Positions 29,205-41,855 of a stretch of DNA of 64,000 nucleotides are shown one piece after another. Positions within the stretch are counted from its first letter, which is position 1, and each line of letters opens with the position of its first letter. Origin of the DNA: Hetaerina americana (lineage: Eukaryota; Arthropoda; Insecta; Odonata; Calopterygidae); NCBI GenBank assembly GCA_022747635.1, contig JAKTNV010000001.1, positions 24,638,990 to 24,702,989 on the forward strand, given 5' to 3'. The position numbers and the translations under genes were made by a program. Under the pieces are notes generated by a model. It was not told the DNA's origin. It was given only the letters and a program-made list of their open reading frames with translations, and made no database searches.

Positions 29205-29705
29205 AATAGGAGTAATTCTCTTCCGAACGCCTAGTGCATCAGGAACGCCGAAATGGAATATAGTATGTAGGCTTGGTTAAATATTTGGGCGTTACCCTCA
29301 CTCACAACATCTCCTGGTTAAAACATATACAGGTATTAACAAGCTTACAAAAAATTAGGATTAATTATGAGAATGCTAGGTAAATGTGATGAAAAGGTCA
29401 AAGAGAAATGTTATCTGTCGTTGGTTAGGCCTCATTTGGAATATGCTGCAAGTATATGGGATCCTCACAAAGTTAGATTGATTGCGGAATTGGATCGCGG
29501 GCAGCGTAGAGGAGCTAGATTTGTAAGACGTTGTTTAAAAAACTGAGTCGCCAATCAACAATATTGGAGGAGCTAGGCGGGGGATCACTCACAAAGAAAA
29601 GGTTAAATTGCAGATAGAAGCTCTTACATAAATTGGAAGTATATTTCCTAAGCGATGGTATTGGATATGTATTATTACCCCCATCGTAAAATACATTTTA
29701 AAAAC
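29205..29705 (+). pseudogene. LINE-Y reverse transcriptase C-terminus
   Basis: The plus strand reads VKYLGVTLTHNISWLKHIQ, a frame change, then RMLGKCDEKVKEKCYLSLVR, PHLEYAASIWDPHKVRLIAE and LDRGQRRGARFVRRC. It continues into the untranslated part with EELGG-like, LTKKR-like and PPIVK-like residues. This is the C-terminal connection of a CR1/L2/jockey-type non-LTR reverse transcriptase. It is the best protein anchor for the LINE-Y tails scattered over the window. Stops and shifts make it dead; the catalytic YADD region lies upstream and is absent. Confidence 0.82.
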
Positions 29706-32700
29706 ATTTTTAAAAATCCCTTACTACTATCTCCTAATTAAAGTGAACCTAAGTCTTATATCCTTTTCCAATCCGCCAATCTCTTCATTACTTTAACCGA
29801 CATTTTTCATCACCTGCTTTTCATAGTTCATCATAGATCTCCCTCTGTAATTCTTCCTCTTTTTAGTTTCATTTAATTATGATTTTCAATAAATTATCAT
29901 GCCTCAGGACGTGTCAAATTGGTCTCATTTTTCATTTTAAAAGCGATTGCCATAGTCTTCTCACCGTTGGCGCAAATTGAGGCATCGGACCGGATAATCA
30001 GTTGATTTGTTAAAGAAAAAATTCGATTATCTTTTTATCTTGTGCCCGGTTGCATTCCTTATTTTTTGCTCTTTGTCGCACGATAAATATGCCGTAAGAG
30101 ATTTTCCACCAAGACGGATTTTCCCCTCAGCAGGAGTACATAGCTTCTCCGCCTCTGATCATCAATTATTGGTGATGAATTCGATATTTTCTGTCAACGT
30201 TCTACTGCTATTTCATAGGTACTATTCGTTTATCCACGATTCAATAGTTTGTGCCCCAACGTCGTCCCCTATGCTCCACATAAGTGATTAACATGCAGGC
30301 AGCATGAGTTCCAATCTATACAAATTCCAGTGTTAAGTAGTGAAATTTTAATAGATTGAATAGCATTCCTTCTAAAGTCTAATGAAAGACGCCGGCTTGT
30401 GAGTAACGTAAGATTTACTGAATGCGTTGAAATTTCGTAGAAATGCTTCATTGTATGACCACCAACTACAGATGATGTTGAACTTAAGGCGAAAACTTAG
30501 TAGTGAGAAATGCAAATACTATATTTTATGGAAAGATTTATGTTATGCCTTTAATTTCCATTGTGTTTGAGAATTAGGATTATTGTCCAAAGTTTCCAAT
30601 ATTCGAAAAAAAATTGCTGGACTCGTTTAATAACTGAGGTATTCGATTAAAAATCTATTGCTAACTTTCTGCTGGTATAATTTCAATTAATTGTATGAGA
30701 TTACTCTCCCAGTTGGAACTAAAGATCCCATTTTCAGCCCTATTATATCATGATCATTTTATATTTCGGCGGAATATATTTTTTCTGGCAATGGGGTAAT
30801 ATAATAAAGGCGTCCTCCATCCACCGTAGTGAATATTCGCGTGCATCTATTACTCCTATGATAATGATTATACCTTAAGTTTATGAAACTATTAAAATAA
30901 ATAAAAGCGTGGAGAATTTCAGCATACACGCAGCTGGGAGACGGTGCAACAGAGAAATGCGATCGCCCATAGAAAAATCTGAAAAAATTAGTGTGGTAAT
31001 TCTGATGAAGACGTCAGAGGGTAAACTTGTACAGTGTTGTGCGAAAGAGAAAAATATTACATCCACATCCACCCTATACTACTGAAAGGGTAAAATGACG
31101 AAATTCTAAAATATAGCGTAATGAAGGCCAGTATCCTTAATAATTTCTTTCAGAATATCCATTAATTATGCTGAAAGCCTTGCGTACGTTGGGGAGCAAA
31201 TTGTTTCGCGAATATTTAAGAGGATCGCCAAAAAGTATTTCAGAAATATAGGAGAAACGTCCTACCGTACATTTTTCAAATGTAGAAATGACTAAATAAT
31301 GAAAGGCAGCGTAAACGACCAATATCTTTCACATTTTGTTTAAGATAGTTTAAACAAAAAATATTGGCGTACAAAGCGAAGTCTCTCACACATCTAAAGA
31401 GTTCATGAACCTCTGAAACTTTTGACGTGACATGCAGCAAGCAGACAACACGTATTAATCTTTCGTCTACCTTGGAAACTGTAAAAAACACAACCAGGCT
31501 CTAATGCTTTGGTAAGTTCAAAATAAAAGTTAGCTATTGATTATTGTTAAGAGGAGTGCAGGAGGTCAAGAACATTTCTGATGGACGCGGGCTAATAATA
31601 CATACACGTACACTCTAAATTAAGCATAGGCGTACATTTTAAAGTCTCCTAAGATGCATTACCAATAAAGGGTTTAGAAATTTTTCCTAACGCGTTTATC
31701 ATCTGATATTAAAAGATAACAGATAGTGACAAATCTACTTTAACTGGAATGCTTCTCGTGAAAAATTCACAATTCAAAGGCTCCTTGAATTAACACGATT
31801 GGCCAAGGGACAGGTTCTTGATGCCCAGTCCGTTCATGGGGAACCCATAGTACATAGTATTTCTATTATTTAAAATGCAGGATTAGCATTCCTTCCGACG
31901 GCTGTTTCTTTCAGCTGGAATGCAGTCATTTTTAACCAAGAACTGCAACGGTTTCCATCGCTGGAGGGAGACACGAACGAGATGGTCCGTTTGCGGATTC
32001 CATTGTTTTCTCGCGGGCATTATTTTTTTCGACTTTCTCCCTTGTTCCTAAGTATTCCCTGGGGACGATGGAGTGGAAAATAAAATGGACAGCGAAGAGA
32101 ACCCTTTAGGCACACAGCTGAATGACTTACGGAGAAAATGTCCCGCTATCAGCTATTATTCGCGCACTCCACTTCCAGGAAAGCTCGACCTAGCGAGGGC
32201 CAAACGGGGAAGGGTGGGGGGTGGGGTGTGTACAAGGGGGTGTCCACTCGCTGGTCGAGGGATGGATGGACTACTCAGAAATTCTTTGGAATCGGGAATC
32301 CGTCTCCAGGAGGTTTTTTTTGTTGACTTTTGCATATGCACTGGTCAGGTAGGACGTATCCGCGTTCAGAAAATCATCAGAATCTTCACTTGAAAGTAAT
32401 GGTTCAAAACATATCTACTCCCAACGTCTGCATGATATCCTATCAGCTAACGTTAAAGTGTACGGCAACACCGGCCATGTAACATTTAAAAATTATGTTT
32501 TCCTACATTTTTATTTGCACTAACCATGTTAAATATTCTCTAAATCCTATGAATTCTGATATTTTACTCAAAACGCGAGAAGTAGCCGCATGGAATAGTA
32601 AACCGATCACAGTTACATAGTATTAAAAAAAATAAAAATGTTAAATATATCAATTCTCTATCTATTATATTTATTTCATAGTGGAAGTTTAAACTTCTAG

Positions 32701-32989
32701 TACTACGTAAATGAGTTGGTAATTTTCCATAGGCTATCTGAGGAAAATAACAAACTAATTTAAAATGGACATAAACGAATATGGAACCCCACGAAGTGAA
32801 GCCTAAAAGTGCAAAGTATATTCTAGTACCACAGTTTTCGACTTTAATTTCTTGGCATAATAAAATTATGGATGAATCTTAATGTGATGCATTACTAAGA
32901 AATCACTGACCCGTTAGTATACATCCAGTTACCAGTGTCTGGATTTATCATAACTATTTTACTTATGTATTGCAACCAAAAATGAAGAA
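29706..32989. other. No gene seen; weak LINE-like stretch at start
   Basis: 29740-29960 shares CCTCAGGACGTGTCAAATTGG with the 1.6 kb stretch. The rest, to 32989, is AT-rich anonymous sequence with a GC-richer patch at 32150-32310. No exon with convincing splice sites and no RNA gene was seen. Confidence 0.4.
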
Positions 32990-33075
32990 AAGCTTAATTT
33001 TTTATGTTTTATGCCTGGTGTTGAATGACTACCAGCCACACATCCTAACCGTAGCTGGCAGGGTATCTCGTGGAA
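32990..33075 (+). mobile_element. LINE-Y terminal 3' piece
   Basis: TTTTATGCCTGGTGTTGAATG, CACATCCTAACCGTAGCTGG and CAGGGTATC match the end box of LINE-Y. Confidence 0.5.
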
Positions 33076-34514
33076 GAAAAAGCATTGAAATATTCTACTT
33101 ATTGTCTATAATGATAAGGACGCTTTGAAAATTATAATCGAACCAGGACATCCTAATAACATCACTAAAACGTATTAACCAATCAGGTATGCGTTGAATA
33201 TTTTTAGATCATCCCCGTAGGAGGAGAAAAATTTAGTCGCTTGTATACAGATCTGTATCAAAAAGTACGACAATTTGGCAAACCTTGCCTTGGACTCAAG
33301 GAATAATCCTTGTATTCAGTATACTATTTTCTTATAAATTTCTAGAATTTGTCCATTTTTTGTAATTTAATTTGATTGAAAGCACGAAGTGTAGAGTAAT
33401 AAGTTGTTATAATGTTAGATTCTCTGGTAATGTCACAGTAATATAAGGATAAAACGAATACAGTAAACCGGATGGTTGGATTAATTATCCCGATATTTAG
33501 AAAAAAGTTTCAGACGCCTATGAAAATTTTATTAGAGCCAAATCTGAGCAAAAACACAATGATCTTTTGCAGTAAACGACATGACAAAAAGAGAAACCAT
33601 GCCAAATGGACTACCAAGGGAAAATAACTCTTTAAAAAATGTTACTTGAAACCCGAGCTCACTGCTTACATTCCAAGGAATTAATCAAAACGAAACATGT
33701 GGAAATTGGACACTCCTTGCATAAAACCCCTATAATGGATATTACGGACTCCTGAGACGAAACTGCAATGCCAAATCCTTGAATTAACCATTAATGAGGG
33801 ACAATAATTGTCGAAGACGAAATAGCATGAGACGTTCCTGAGATTGGAATCACTTCACTCTTACTCTCCACAAAATTGCTCAATCATGATGTTCAAACCA
33901 TCCCAAATTATGATATCATCAAAGACCAAACCAACCAGGGAACTGCAGGCATTAACGTATTTAATTAAATGTGGAAATCCTCATTTAATATTCGCTTTCC
34001 TGTTTACGTTTCGGTATTGAAATTCACAACAGGAAAATTATGTGAATGAGCTCATTATTTCCATTAATGACAGTTTTCATTTGGTGCGTAAAAATATTTA
34101 CTGCAGATTTCCTATGTTCACTACGACAGAATGCATTGCAATAACGTAAAATTATTGTAAATAATTTTCCCTTTCGACGCCAACGTCACGGCTTCTGGTT
34201 TTGGACGGCGGTGAAATCAGCTGGATATTATTTCATTGCAAAGTTTATAAATTTGCAATGAACCCGTCTTGTTTGCTTTTGAATCAGAGCATGCGCGGGA
34301 TATCTCGTTTGTGTCCGGAAATTGATGTCCTTTGTTTACGGCGATGATAAAGCGTGAAAGGGGAGATGACCGGACACCATTCATGTAACATCCGTTACAA
34401 ACATTACGAATAATAATACTCTTGGTAACTATTTCGCTGATTATACTAAAGAAAACAGGTGAAGAATCTGATTAAAAAAGGGGAGGGGTTAATTTGAGAC
34501 TCTAGTACACCAAT
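33076..34514. other. No gene seen
   Basis: Anonymous AT-rich sequence without a recognisable feature. Confidence 0.4.
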
Positions 34515-34930
34515 TATTTTTTTAAATATCCTGCAAGGCACCTTTAGGGTGAGTGGCAGGAGGTGAATAAACACCAGACCAATTTTGACCTGAATATGAC
34601 CCTACCGCGGTTGGACAATATTATTCTGATTCCTCCTATCGTTCGTGGGAAAAAATTACATCTTGAATCTATCTGTTCTACACTTGATCTCTCTCATATT
34701 ATTTACATGTTATCTCCTACCGTAGTATGATGGGGGTAATAATACATTTTCAACACCAATGCTAAAGGGTCGTCCTTCAAATTTATGCAAGAGATTTATT
34801 CTGTAATTTAACCTTCGCTCCGTGAGTGATACCCAGCCTAGCTGCTTTAATATGTTGGATACGCTACTAATTTTATCATCCACTATAATTATCAACCCAT
34901 GCATTCCAGTAATGGAGGACGGAAAATTCA
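34515..34930 (-). pseudogene. LINE-Y C-terminal fragment
   Basis: A minus-strand open stretch reads DDKISSVSNILKQLGWVSLT, ERRLNYRINLLHKFEG and VENVLLPPSYYGRR, the very C-terminus of the LINE-Y protein. The untranslated tail follows, ending with the GGTGCCTTGCAGG box at 34535. It shows what the decayed tails elsewhere encode. Truncated upstream at about 34890. Confidence 0.8.
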
Positions 34931-36269
34931 CAAATGAAATATGTCTACATATTTATTCATTTGCATCATAACCCCACCACCCGCCCAAGAGCGTTTGGCG
35001 GGGATGTGAGTTGAGGGGGGGAAAGTAACTTGTTAATGTCCCTAAACATTTTCGCCGTAATTGATAACTCTTTATAGATATCCATAGATCCTTACCCTTC
35101 CGTTGTCACCCCTTTCACCCTTTCCGGATTGGCTTCCAGCCAATCTGCTCGCATGTTTAGATAGATCCTAGCGGAGAGCACCGGAGACGAAATTCGACGT
35201 GGATGGAAGACGAATGAAACGGTCAAAGGCGCAAGGCGTTCCTTAGAATTCGATCCAAGCGGTCGACTCGTTCCACACACCACGACCCCCGCCAGTTCCC
35301 TCCCTCTCTGCCCAACCCCCATTCCCCACCTAAACCATTATCACTCCCCCCACCCCAGAGAAACCAACCCTCCCTCTCTCGCCTACCTTTTAACACCTTA
35401 ATCGTTCGCCGAAGAATCAGTCACGATTATTGTCGAGCCTGTTGGGTTGGTTTGCGGTCGCGTGCGTGCTCCCCTCCCACTATTAACCCACCACAAACAC
35501 CCCCCTCCCCTCAACCCTTGGAAAAGGGTCGGATCCCAGAGAGGGCTGGCAGCCACCGGGCAGGGAATGGTGTGCGTGGTGAAAGGTTTGGTGTCCTCAC
35601 AATCCCATTGTACTATGATCAACTGAGTAAGCCAATCGGGGTGTTAAGGTAGGGGGGGGGGCGTAGCTTGTTGGCCAGGGGTTGGTACCGTAGACATACA
35701 ATGGATATACCTGTACCAAGAAATAAATAGCTACGAAAAACTGAAAAATACTATGCAGTACTAATAGTAAAGTATTCATGCTGTTGGTACGGGTACCTAG
35801 AATTCGTAACTTAGTTACTAGTATCGGTGGCCTAGGGCCTAGTTTTTTGCCATAGGTACCAATACCTGATAACATTCACAATGTTGCAAGATACCGCCAC
35901 CTAGATATTGATGAATATCTAGGATTCTTGCCTATGCACATCTAGAGTGAAACATAAACATAATATAATTGCAATTCTTAACTATTTAAAATATACCTTA
36001 ATGCAAACCAAGATTTCACCGTAGCGTTACTACGTCGCATAGATACAACTGAGTTGCAATGAACCATTATCAGGTCTGTTAATATTGGTCGAGATGCATA
36101 AGGCACACCTATATGAAACCTAAGTCGGAATAAAGCATATTTTTAATTGTGTAAAATTGGAGTTATGTCAATTAATATAACTTATAATTCAATTCGACGC
36201 GATATCGCCGGAATCTTCTTGATTTAATTATTGGTCAAGTTTGAGTCAATGACAACGTACTTAGCTACT
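34931..36269. other. No gene seen; small perfect hairpin
   Basis: CCTAGATATT (35900-35909), GATG, AATATCTAGG (35914-35923) forms a perfect 10-bp stem with a 4-base loop. 35270-35560 is C-rich. No gene or known element was recognised. Confidence 0.45.
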
Positions 36270-36390
36270 TAGGATTTAAAAAAATCCTCCCCTCCCCCTA
36301 GCAGGGTCGAATGCAGCTATTAACTCGTTTGTGGAAAAACTTTTATCGTAAATCTATCCATTCTACACTGAATCTCTGCACTTCCACATA
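36270..36390 (-). mobile_element. LINE-Y tail remnant
   Basis: CCCCCTAGCAGGGTCGAATG, CTCGTTTGTGGAAAAAC and TCTATCCATTCTACACTGAA match the LINE-Y untranslated region in minus orientation, strongly diverged. Confidence 0.5.
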
Positions 36391-37360
36391 CAAGACATAG
36401 CACCCCGCAAATCTACCGAAAGGTTAAGTGAAATGGGGGTGGCTAAACACGCCATTCATAAAACATCCGTTATACACATTAAGAATATTATACTATTAGC
36501 AATTACTCCACTAACTACGAGAAATACTTTCCGCGTACTCCAAATGTGGCCAGTCTAATGCGCAGTAACGCATTAGACTTTTTATTACGAATTCCAACTC
36601 TGGTGAAAATACGTTTCTATTTGACTGACGTGCATTCCGTTTTGATTCGTAGCGATACCGAATAGCTCGTGTCCAAGGTTTTTAACCGTGAGTCCTTGGA
36701 GTGAGAGTTTCCTAGGCAAAGGTAGGAGCATCTAGTTTCAGGGATGAACATTTTTGATGGAAAGGGTGTCAAGGGTTTCGTCCCTCTTCCCACAAGATGT
36801 TCCCACAGTGACTTCTTCCCCACGTACTCCCGTAACCCCACCACACCCCAAATCCAAACGTAAGAGGATTAAGAAGACCCCCTCCGCGGGAGTTTCTGTG
36901 GGGATGAGAGAGAGGTTTGAGAATGGGGGAAGCCCGCGGAGTTCTCAGAAGACGCCATCCCTCAGGGGTCCCTATTCCCCCAAGCGGGGGCGTGGAGGGG
37001 CGTCGGGACTATCCGATGTGCCCCGGAGGGAAACAGGGTGTCACCGCGAAGAGAGGAGCCCCACGGGCAACCACGCGCGGATTAGTTTCCGGTCCGCATT
37101 CGGACTGCAAGATCATCTCCGAAAAAATCCACGACTGATGTGTATACATTCAATAATAATATCACCAAATGGTTATTTACCAGCAATCAATGCATTACTG
37201 TATCCTCGTATTGACTTAAAAAAAATGTGGCGTAAAAGATAGAGTCTGTGAGATTAAATTTCCAACGAGCATCGCTCTAGATACTCATTCGCTTGCCTCT
37301 CTCTCACTCCCTTCCCCCCCAATCTCCCCCGGACTCCACCTAACATCCTCCCCAAGACCC
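36391..37360. other. Unclassified; basic low-complexity open frame at 36754-37242
   Basis: A 162-codon plus-strand frame contains PPHPKSKRKRIKKTPSAG, RERFENGGSPRSSQKTPS and GPYSPKRGRGG. It is Lys/Arg/Ser/Pro-rich. A polypyrimidine stretch with CCACAAG and CCCACAG lies just inside its start and could be a splice acceptor, but I see no matching donor. It could be an exon, a retroelement gag-like piece, or chance in GC-rich DNA. I do not assign a function. Confidence 0.2.
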
Positions 37361-37368
37361 TATAAAAG
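37361..37368 (+). promoter_or_regulatory. TATA box of a candidate core promoter
   Basis: TATAAAAG lies in a GC-rich setting. Initiator-like ATCACGA (about 37384) and TTAGTGT (37403) follow 25-45 bp downstream. An ATG at 37501 begins MEIRYGSVLRFWG and meets a good 5' splice site, GGG|GTGAGG, at 37538. Together these would make a TATA promoter with a short first exon on the plus strand. Each element is weak on its own. Confidence 0.35.
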
Positions 37369-37772
37369 CGTCCACGCGGAGAAATCACGAGACACCCTCC
37401 TGGTTAGTGTGTATCGCGCTTGCATTCAACGCCGCGCTCCCGTCGTATCATAACCTGCCACCCTCCGGCATAGACCCAGCGATTAAAGCGACGCTGAAGG
37501 ATGGAGATCAGATACGGGTCGGTCCTTCGATTTTGGGGTGAGGGGAAATGAGTACGCCCATTATTCGGAAACGTTTGCGAGCTGTGGCCGACTTGATGCC
37601 AACGGGGGGAGCAGCACTCTGATTGAAATATTCAGTGATTTCGGCATTTGATTTGTGCGAATATCTCGCTTGAGTCGGCCAGCCGCAGCCTTTTCCTCCG
37701 CGGTCGATGCCTCTCAGGCATGTCTTTAGATAGTGAAGCGGAGGATAGGCAAAACCTCCTAAGACACACGTT

Positions 37773-37779
<7 letters not shown>

Positions 37780-37835
<56 letters not shown>

Positions 37836-37836
37836 T
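37780..37836. repeat. (TA)n microsatellite
   Basis: TA array abutting the 3' end of the minus-strand PLE-like element. Confidence 0.95.
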
Positions 37837-37837
37837 C

Positions 37838-38150
37838 TTCGAAACAGAACGCTCTTCGGCGACGCACGAATATATGAAAACATTGATTAAGATTTTTAAA
37901 ACACAGAAATGCAAAGAAAAGACACAATGTAGTTTTGATGTTTCGACGGCACGGTCGTCATAATAATATCTACGGAAACTTAGTTTTGCTGGTTCTACAT
38001 ACATAGAGACGAGCCAGCCGCATTGGCCTAATTCACATTCAAACACGAAATCCCACCAAACGGCGAACAAATACTCATTCACTTGGAAATAGATATAAGG
38101 AAACGGGATAGGAACACATATAAAGGACGAGCACAGTGGACACATCGTCA
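37838..38150 (-). mobile_element. PLE-like 3' region with hairpin end
   Basis: The minus strand begins with the CTTTATATGTGTTCCTATCC block and the TTCGCCGTTTGGTGGGATTTC module shared with 40-200 and 13706-14680. It passes through GGCCAATGCGGCTGG and reaches TGACGACCGTGCCGTCGAAACATC (37960-37937, seen here as stem GACG/CGTC then GAAAC). A TTTCTGTGTTTT block follows, also near the 13.2 and 49.4 kb ends. It finishes at the TA array. This copy links the 13.7 kb module to a PLE-type terminus. The ACAT after GAA would be ACGT with one CpG decay. Confidence 0.55.
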
Positions 38151-38869
38151 CAAGGGGTCCAAGTAAGGATGTTCTCTCTAGGACAAACCTCTGTTAATTC
38201 TAAGGGGGTTGGGTTCAAAAGATTTTTTCGAGAATCGGCACTGGCGTATAGTACGCAATGAATCGCCTTGGGAATATCAAAAATCTTATCATTTCGGAAT
38301 AATCTGTTGGGGAGTTCGCTAGATACCAATGCCTTAAGATGACAAGCTTATATACTTCTCATCGTTTTCTCTATCCTTTGCATGACTCTTTCGTTTCGAT
38401 CACGTCCATAAAACGATTTATACACGCATATACACACACGCGCACGCACTTCTTTTGTCCTGCTTCTTTCTTTTGTTTAATACGGCCCTCTCCCGACCGC
38501 ATCCACCCCATGTCCTTTCTTTTCTGCGGCCTTCCTCCCGCTTCTCAACTCGACGGACCATGACGAGCATTTTCATTTAAATGGGAATTATATGATAAAA
38601 CGAAACTCCCCTTTTTCTTCCGAGGGCATATTTCGCGACGTTTTACTCGCTGCTTTGCGCCTTTTGTCCCGGCGAAAATTTGAAATGCAGCCCTGGGCAT
38701 GGCTCAAGAAGAATGTACATAAACAGTGAACTTCCGGGTTTTCCCGTCTCTTGTGCAGCACTTACGCATGATGTAATCTCCCTGAATTTTTTTATTCCCG
38801 TCTCCATGAGTCATCCAATCATAAGCTACGGTCAACGTCATTTTCTTGCTATTAAATAGTACTCTACAT
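38151..38869. other. No gene seen; segment shared with 46.3 kb
   Basis: 38275-38345 (CATTTCGGAATAATCTG, GGGGAGTTCGCTAG, CCTTAAGATGA) has a diverged counterpart at 46262-46340. The family is unknown. Confidence 0.35.
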
Positions 38870-39205
38870 GCCACAGCCTCGGGGTTATTACACACCGGAT
38901 AACTTTTGACCCAATACTTCTCCATCCCTAGCGCGGTCGGAAAAATGTTATTTCATTCTGATCCCTTCCTATCGTTCGTGGGAAAAATGACATCTTAAAT
39001 CTATCTGTTCTCCACTTCATTTATCGAATTTTATTTATATGATCTCTCATACCCTAGTACGATGGGGTTAATAATAATACATTTTCAGCGTCATCATCAC
39101 ATAGGAGACATCGTTCAAATTTATGCAAGAGATTTAATCTGCAATTTAGCTTTCGCTCTGTGAGTGATTCCCAGCCTAGCTCCTCTAATTTCGATACGTT
39201 TCCCA
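38870..39205 (-). mobile_element. LINE-Y 3' fragment
   Basis: Minus-strand tail with CCCTAGCGCGGTCGGAAAAA, CGTTCGTGGGAAAAATGACA, TAGTACGATGGGGTTAATAA, ATGCAAGAGATTTAATCTGC and TGAGTGATTCCCAGCCTAGC blocks. It ends in the coding region near AGCTCCTCTAA. Confidence 0.78.
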
Positions 39206-40229
39206 AATTTCCACGTCACATGTTTTACAAATCCCGGTCAAGGCAAATGATCACTCTGAATTTTTACGCATGAATGTGTGATACAATACCTTCATCACTC
39301 GTAATCAATACGCGTATTAAGATGACACGCTGACACGTGTGCAGTTAGGATCTAACCACAAAGCAATTCCTTTGTTTGAGAGCTTCTATCTGCCACCGTC
39401 GTTCGATTGCTCATTTAAATAAATAATTATTACGCCATGCATTTAGCTACGACACTCACTCCATCTCCATTCGTTTATTGGAAGCTATAAAAACGGAACC
39501 CACTTTACTCGTTCACTCTATGGTGCTTATGGCCATAATGTGTTCTCACTGTCCTTGATAGTTTTTCACCATTCATAAAACAGTGATTTCGACAGCCTTA
39601 TTACATGCCTGCACGATTCCAACCGTCTCTCTTTTTGAGCTTGTTTGAATTCCACAGAGCTATCAGCAAAATGAATTTAAACACTCAACCAAAATCGTGT
39701 GCTTAATTTCTTTTGCCAACCGTCGCCGACGACATATAGTCACAGCCATTCTCCGCCAAACCAATATTTCTCCGTCAAGCGTGACTCTAACGGCGAGACC
39801 ACAGAGGCGACCGAAGTGCATATAACTCAGTAGGCAATTGATTAGGGATGCATTTTAAACCAGCTGTCTAGAGCATGGCGATGATGCGCAAGGCTTGAAA
39901 GCAATAATAGATAATTGCAGAAGTTTGAAAACATGGAATTAGTTCAAATTTTTAGAATGACTATCTAATATTTTTATGAGTAAAGAAAGAAACAAGAGTA
40001 CCATATAAAATAAGGAGAAATACTTCCACACACTACGAAAAAATACTTCTACATGTGCACAGGACATTTATCAAACAATATTTGAATCATTAAAAAAAAC
40101 CAGGACTGTTTTGTAGTGTATTAAAGTCAATTGATAGATATTTTATAAACTTTTATGTATACTCTTTTGACCTTCAGCCAGCCATAAGCATAAGGTTGAC
40201 AACAATCCTATTTGTTTATCACATTGCTT
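39206..40229. other. No gene seen
   Basis: Anonymous AT-rich sequence. A CTATAAAAACGG box at about 39485 is a weak TATA match without a supporting downstream exon. Confidence 0.35.
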
Positions 40230-40230
40230 A

Positions 40231-40424
40231 GTAACAACATAAATAAACAAGAAAATAAACAACATGCATTTCTTGGTGGAAAATTGAGTTTGACTGCAAT
40301 AAACTCTGAATTTATTAATTTTGTTGAAAAGCAAGAACTTGATGAAAATATACAACGGTTAACAACGTCTCCCTTTCGTGGTGGAAATCCCAATTTAGAA
40401 GAAATCCAGGAACATGAAGAATAA
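40231..40424 (+). CDS. Candidate 3' terminal exon, unidentified
   Basis: A T-rich stretch ending CACATTGCTTAG (about 40230) looks like a 3' splice site. It is followed by an open frame to TAA at 40422: NNINKQENKQHAFLGGKLSL, TAINSEFINFVEKQELDENI and QRLTTSPFRGGNPNLEEIQE. It is not low complexity. The stop is followed by AATAAA-type signals at about 40420 and 40476, as at a gene's end. The frame contains two similar short motifs (HAFLGGKLSL and SPFRGGNPNL). No family is recognised, and it could also be a fragment of an unrecognised DNA transposon. AT-rich chance frames of about 65 codons do occur, so confidence is low. Confidence 0.28.
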
Positions 40425-41783
40425 AGGCAATTCAAAGAAGCGCATAAACCAATAACATATTACAGATTTAAGAAAAATAAAATTGAAAATCGTAATTTAT
40501 TTAATCCGTTCACACGTGCCTTTCCATTTCTCGTGCACCGACAATCGATCGATTGCAATCTAAATCGACAAACGAATGAAACGCTGCGCTCGGAATTCCG
40601 AGAACGCTCTAGCCACCAGGGTACCGTAAAATCGCGAATTCCTGGAAACAACCATCCTCATCATTCCTCCAACCTTGAATATTATATTGTTCCAAGAACA
40701 TGGTCATCGGTAACGGGTTTTAGCACTAATGGATCATCATTAAGTCGTGGTGTACGTGTGTGGGCTATTTATTTGGCGCGTGAGACCGGTCAAATTAATG
40801 CGGTAGCGCACCCGGTGATGGAGACGGCTTAGCTCTGAAAGCGATATGCACTTAAAAGTTATGAGGGGGAGAGAAACGAGACGACGGAGTTGGTGGGAGG
40901 CGACGCAGAGAGAGGACACGTCGTGAACGGGAGAGAGAGAGCAGTGGCGCCCGACATAGCTGCCCTCGACGACGCGAAGGGAGGAGACGCCGTGGGTCCC
41001 CCGATGAAGGCGGCGCCCGTCGGCGGACAGTGGCCAGACGGAGGCCGGATGGTGGTGCATTTTGCGTGTTGGGGGGTTGGGCTGGGAAAGACGGTGTTTT
41101 CTCCCATTTTGGGGTGGAGTGAACGACGACTAACGAGCCATTAATGTAAAAACAAGCGAATCCTTTTTGCTTGTCCAGGCGAGGGGGGAACCCCATGGCT
41201 TCTCCGTCCATTCCTGGTTACTTGTGCCGTCCGTGGCGCCGGTCTCGACGTCTCGGTTTCCCGGCGGACAGGGAGGAAGGTTTGGAGAGGGGTGGCGGGA
41301 GGGAGGGTGGGGTTATAGGTGGTAGAAGAGGGGTCTGTGGACGGTTGCAGCGGGTTTCTCGTTTCCGTAATTCGCACTGCGATCCCATTTGTTGAAATTC
41401 ACACGACATACTCATTGGAAGAGATTGATGAATTTGAACTAGAAGATCGCGTGCGTTACGGTTGGCCGGTGGCCATCTTTTAACATGCCTATGAGGTTAT
41501 ACAATTATTTCAGACACACGCCATTCTTTACAGTCTCTGTACACCATCGAACATATTTCCTCCAAGCGATTGGTTGAAAATAAAACTCGCAATTTGGCAA
41601 AGATACTTAAATTTTTAATCGCTGGGCTCTCATGATATTTGATATTACTATTTATTATTATTATTACTATTTCCACGGCGGAAGGTGGTCGGTCTTACCA
41701 CCTAAAATTTCGGAACATGTGTGTCCTTTTAGATACGTTTTTCTGTATTTTTGTTGGCTAATACCATCTCGCTCCTTTGTTTG

Positions 41784-41786
<3 letters not shown>
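40425..41786. other. GC-rich patch at 40850-41390, no gene recognised
   Basis: 40850-41390 is GC/CpG-rich with overlapping open frames on both strands, which is expected from composition. No start/donor pair as convincing as at 25.0 kb was found. The remainder is anonymous. Confidence 0.35.
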
Positions 41787-41848
<62 letters not shown>

Positions 41849-41855
41849 TATAATA
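41787..41855. repeat. (TA)n microsatellite
   Basis: TA array with one ACATATATA interruption. Confidence 0.95.

Noticed and set aside
36754..37242. 162-codon basic open frame as a real gene
   Set aside because: Low-complexity Lys/Arg/Ser/Pro content, no donor site and no family match; described in the region entry but not called as CDS.
39485..39496. TATA-like CTATAAAAACGG
   Set aside because: AT-rich context makes such matches common, and no initiator, ATG or donor follows in order.
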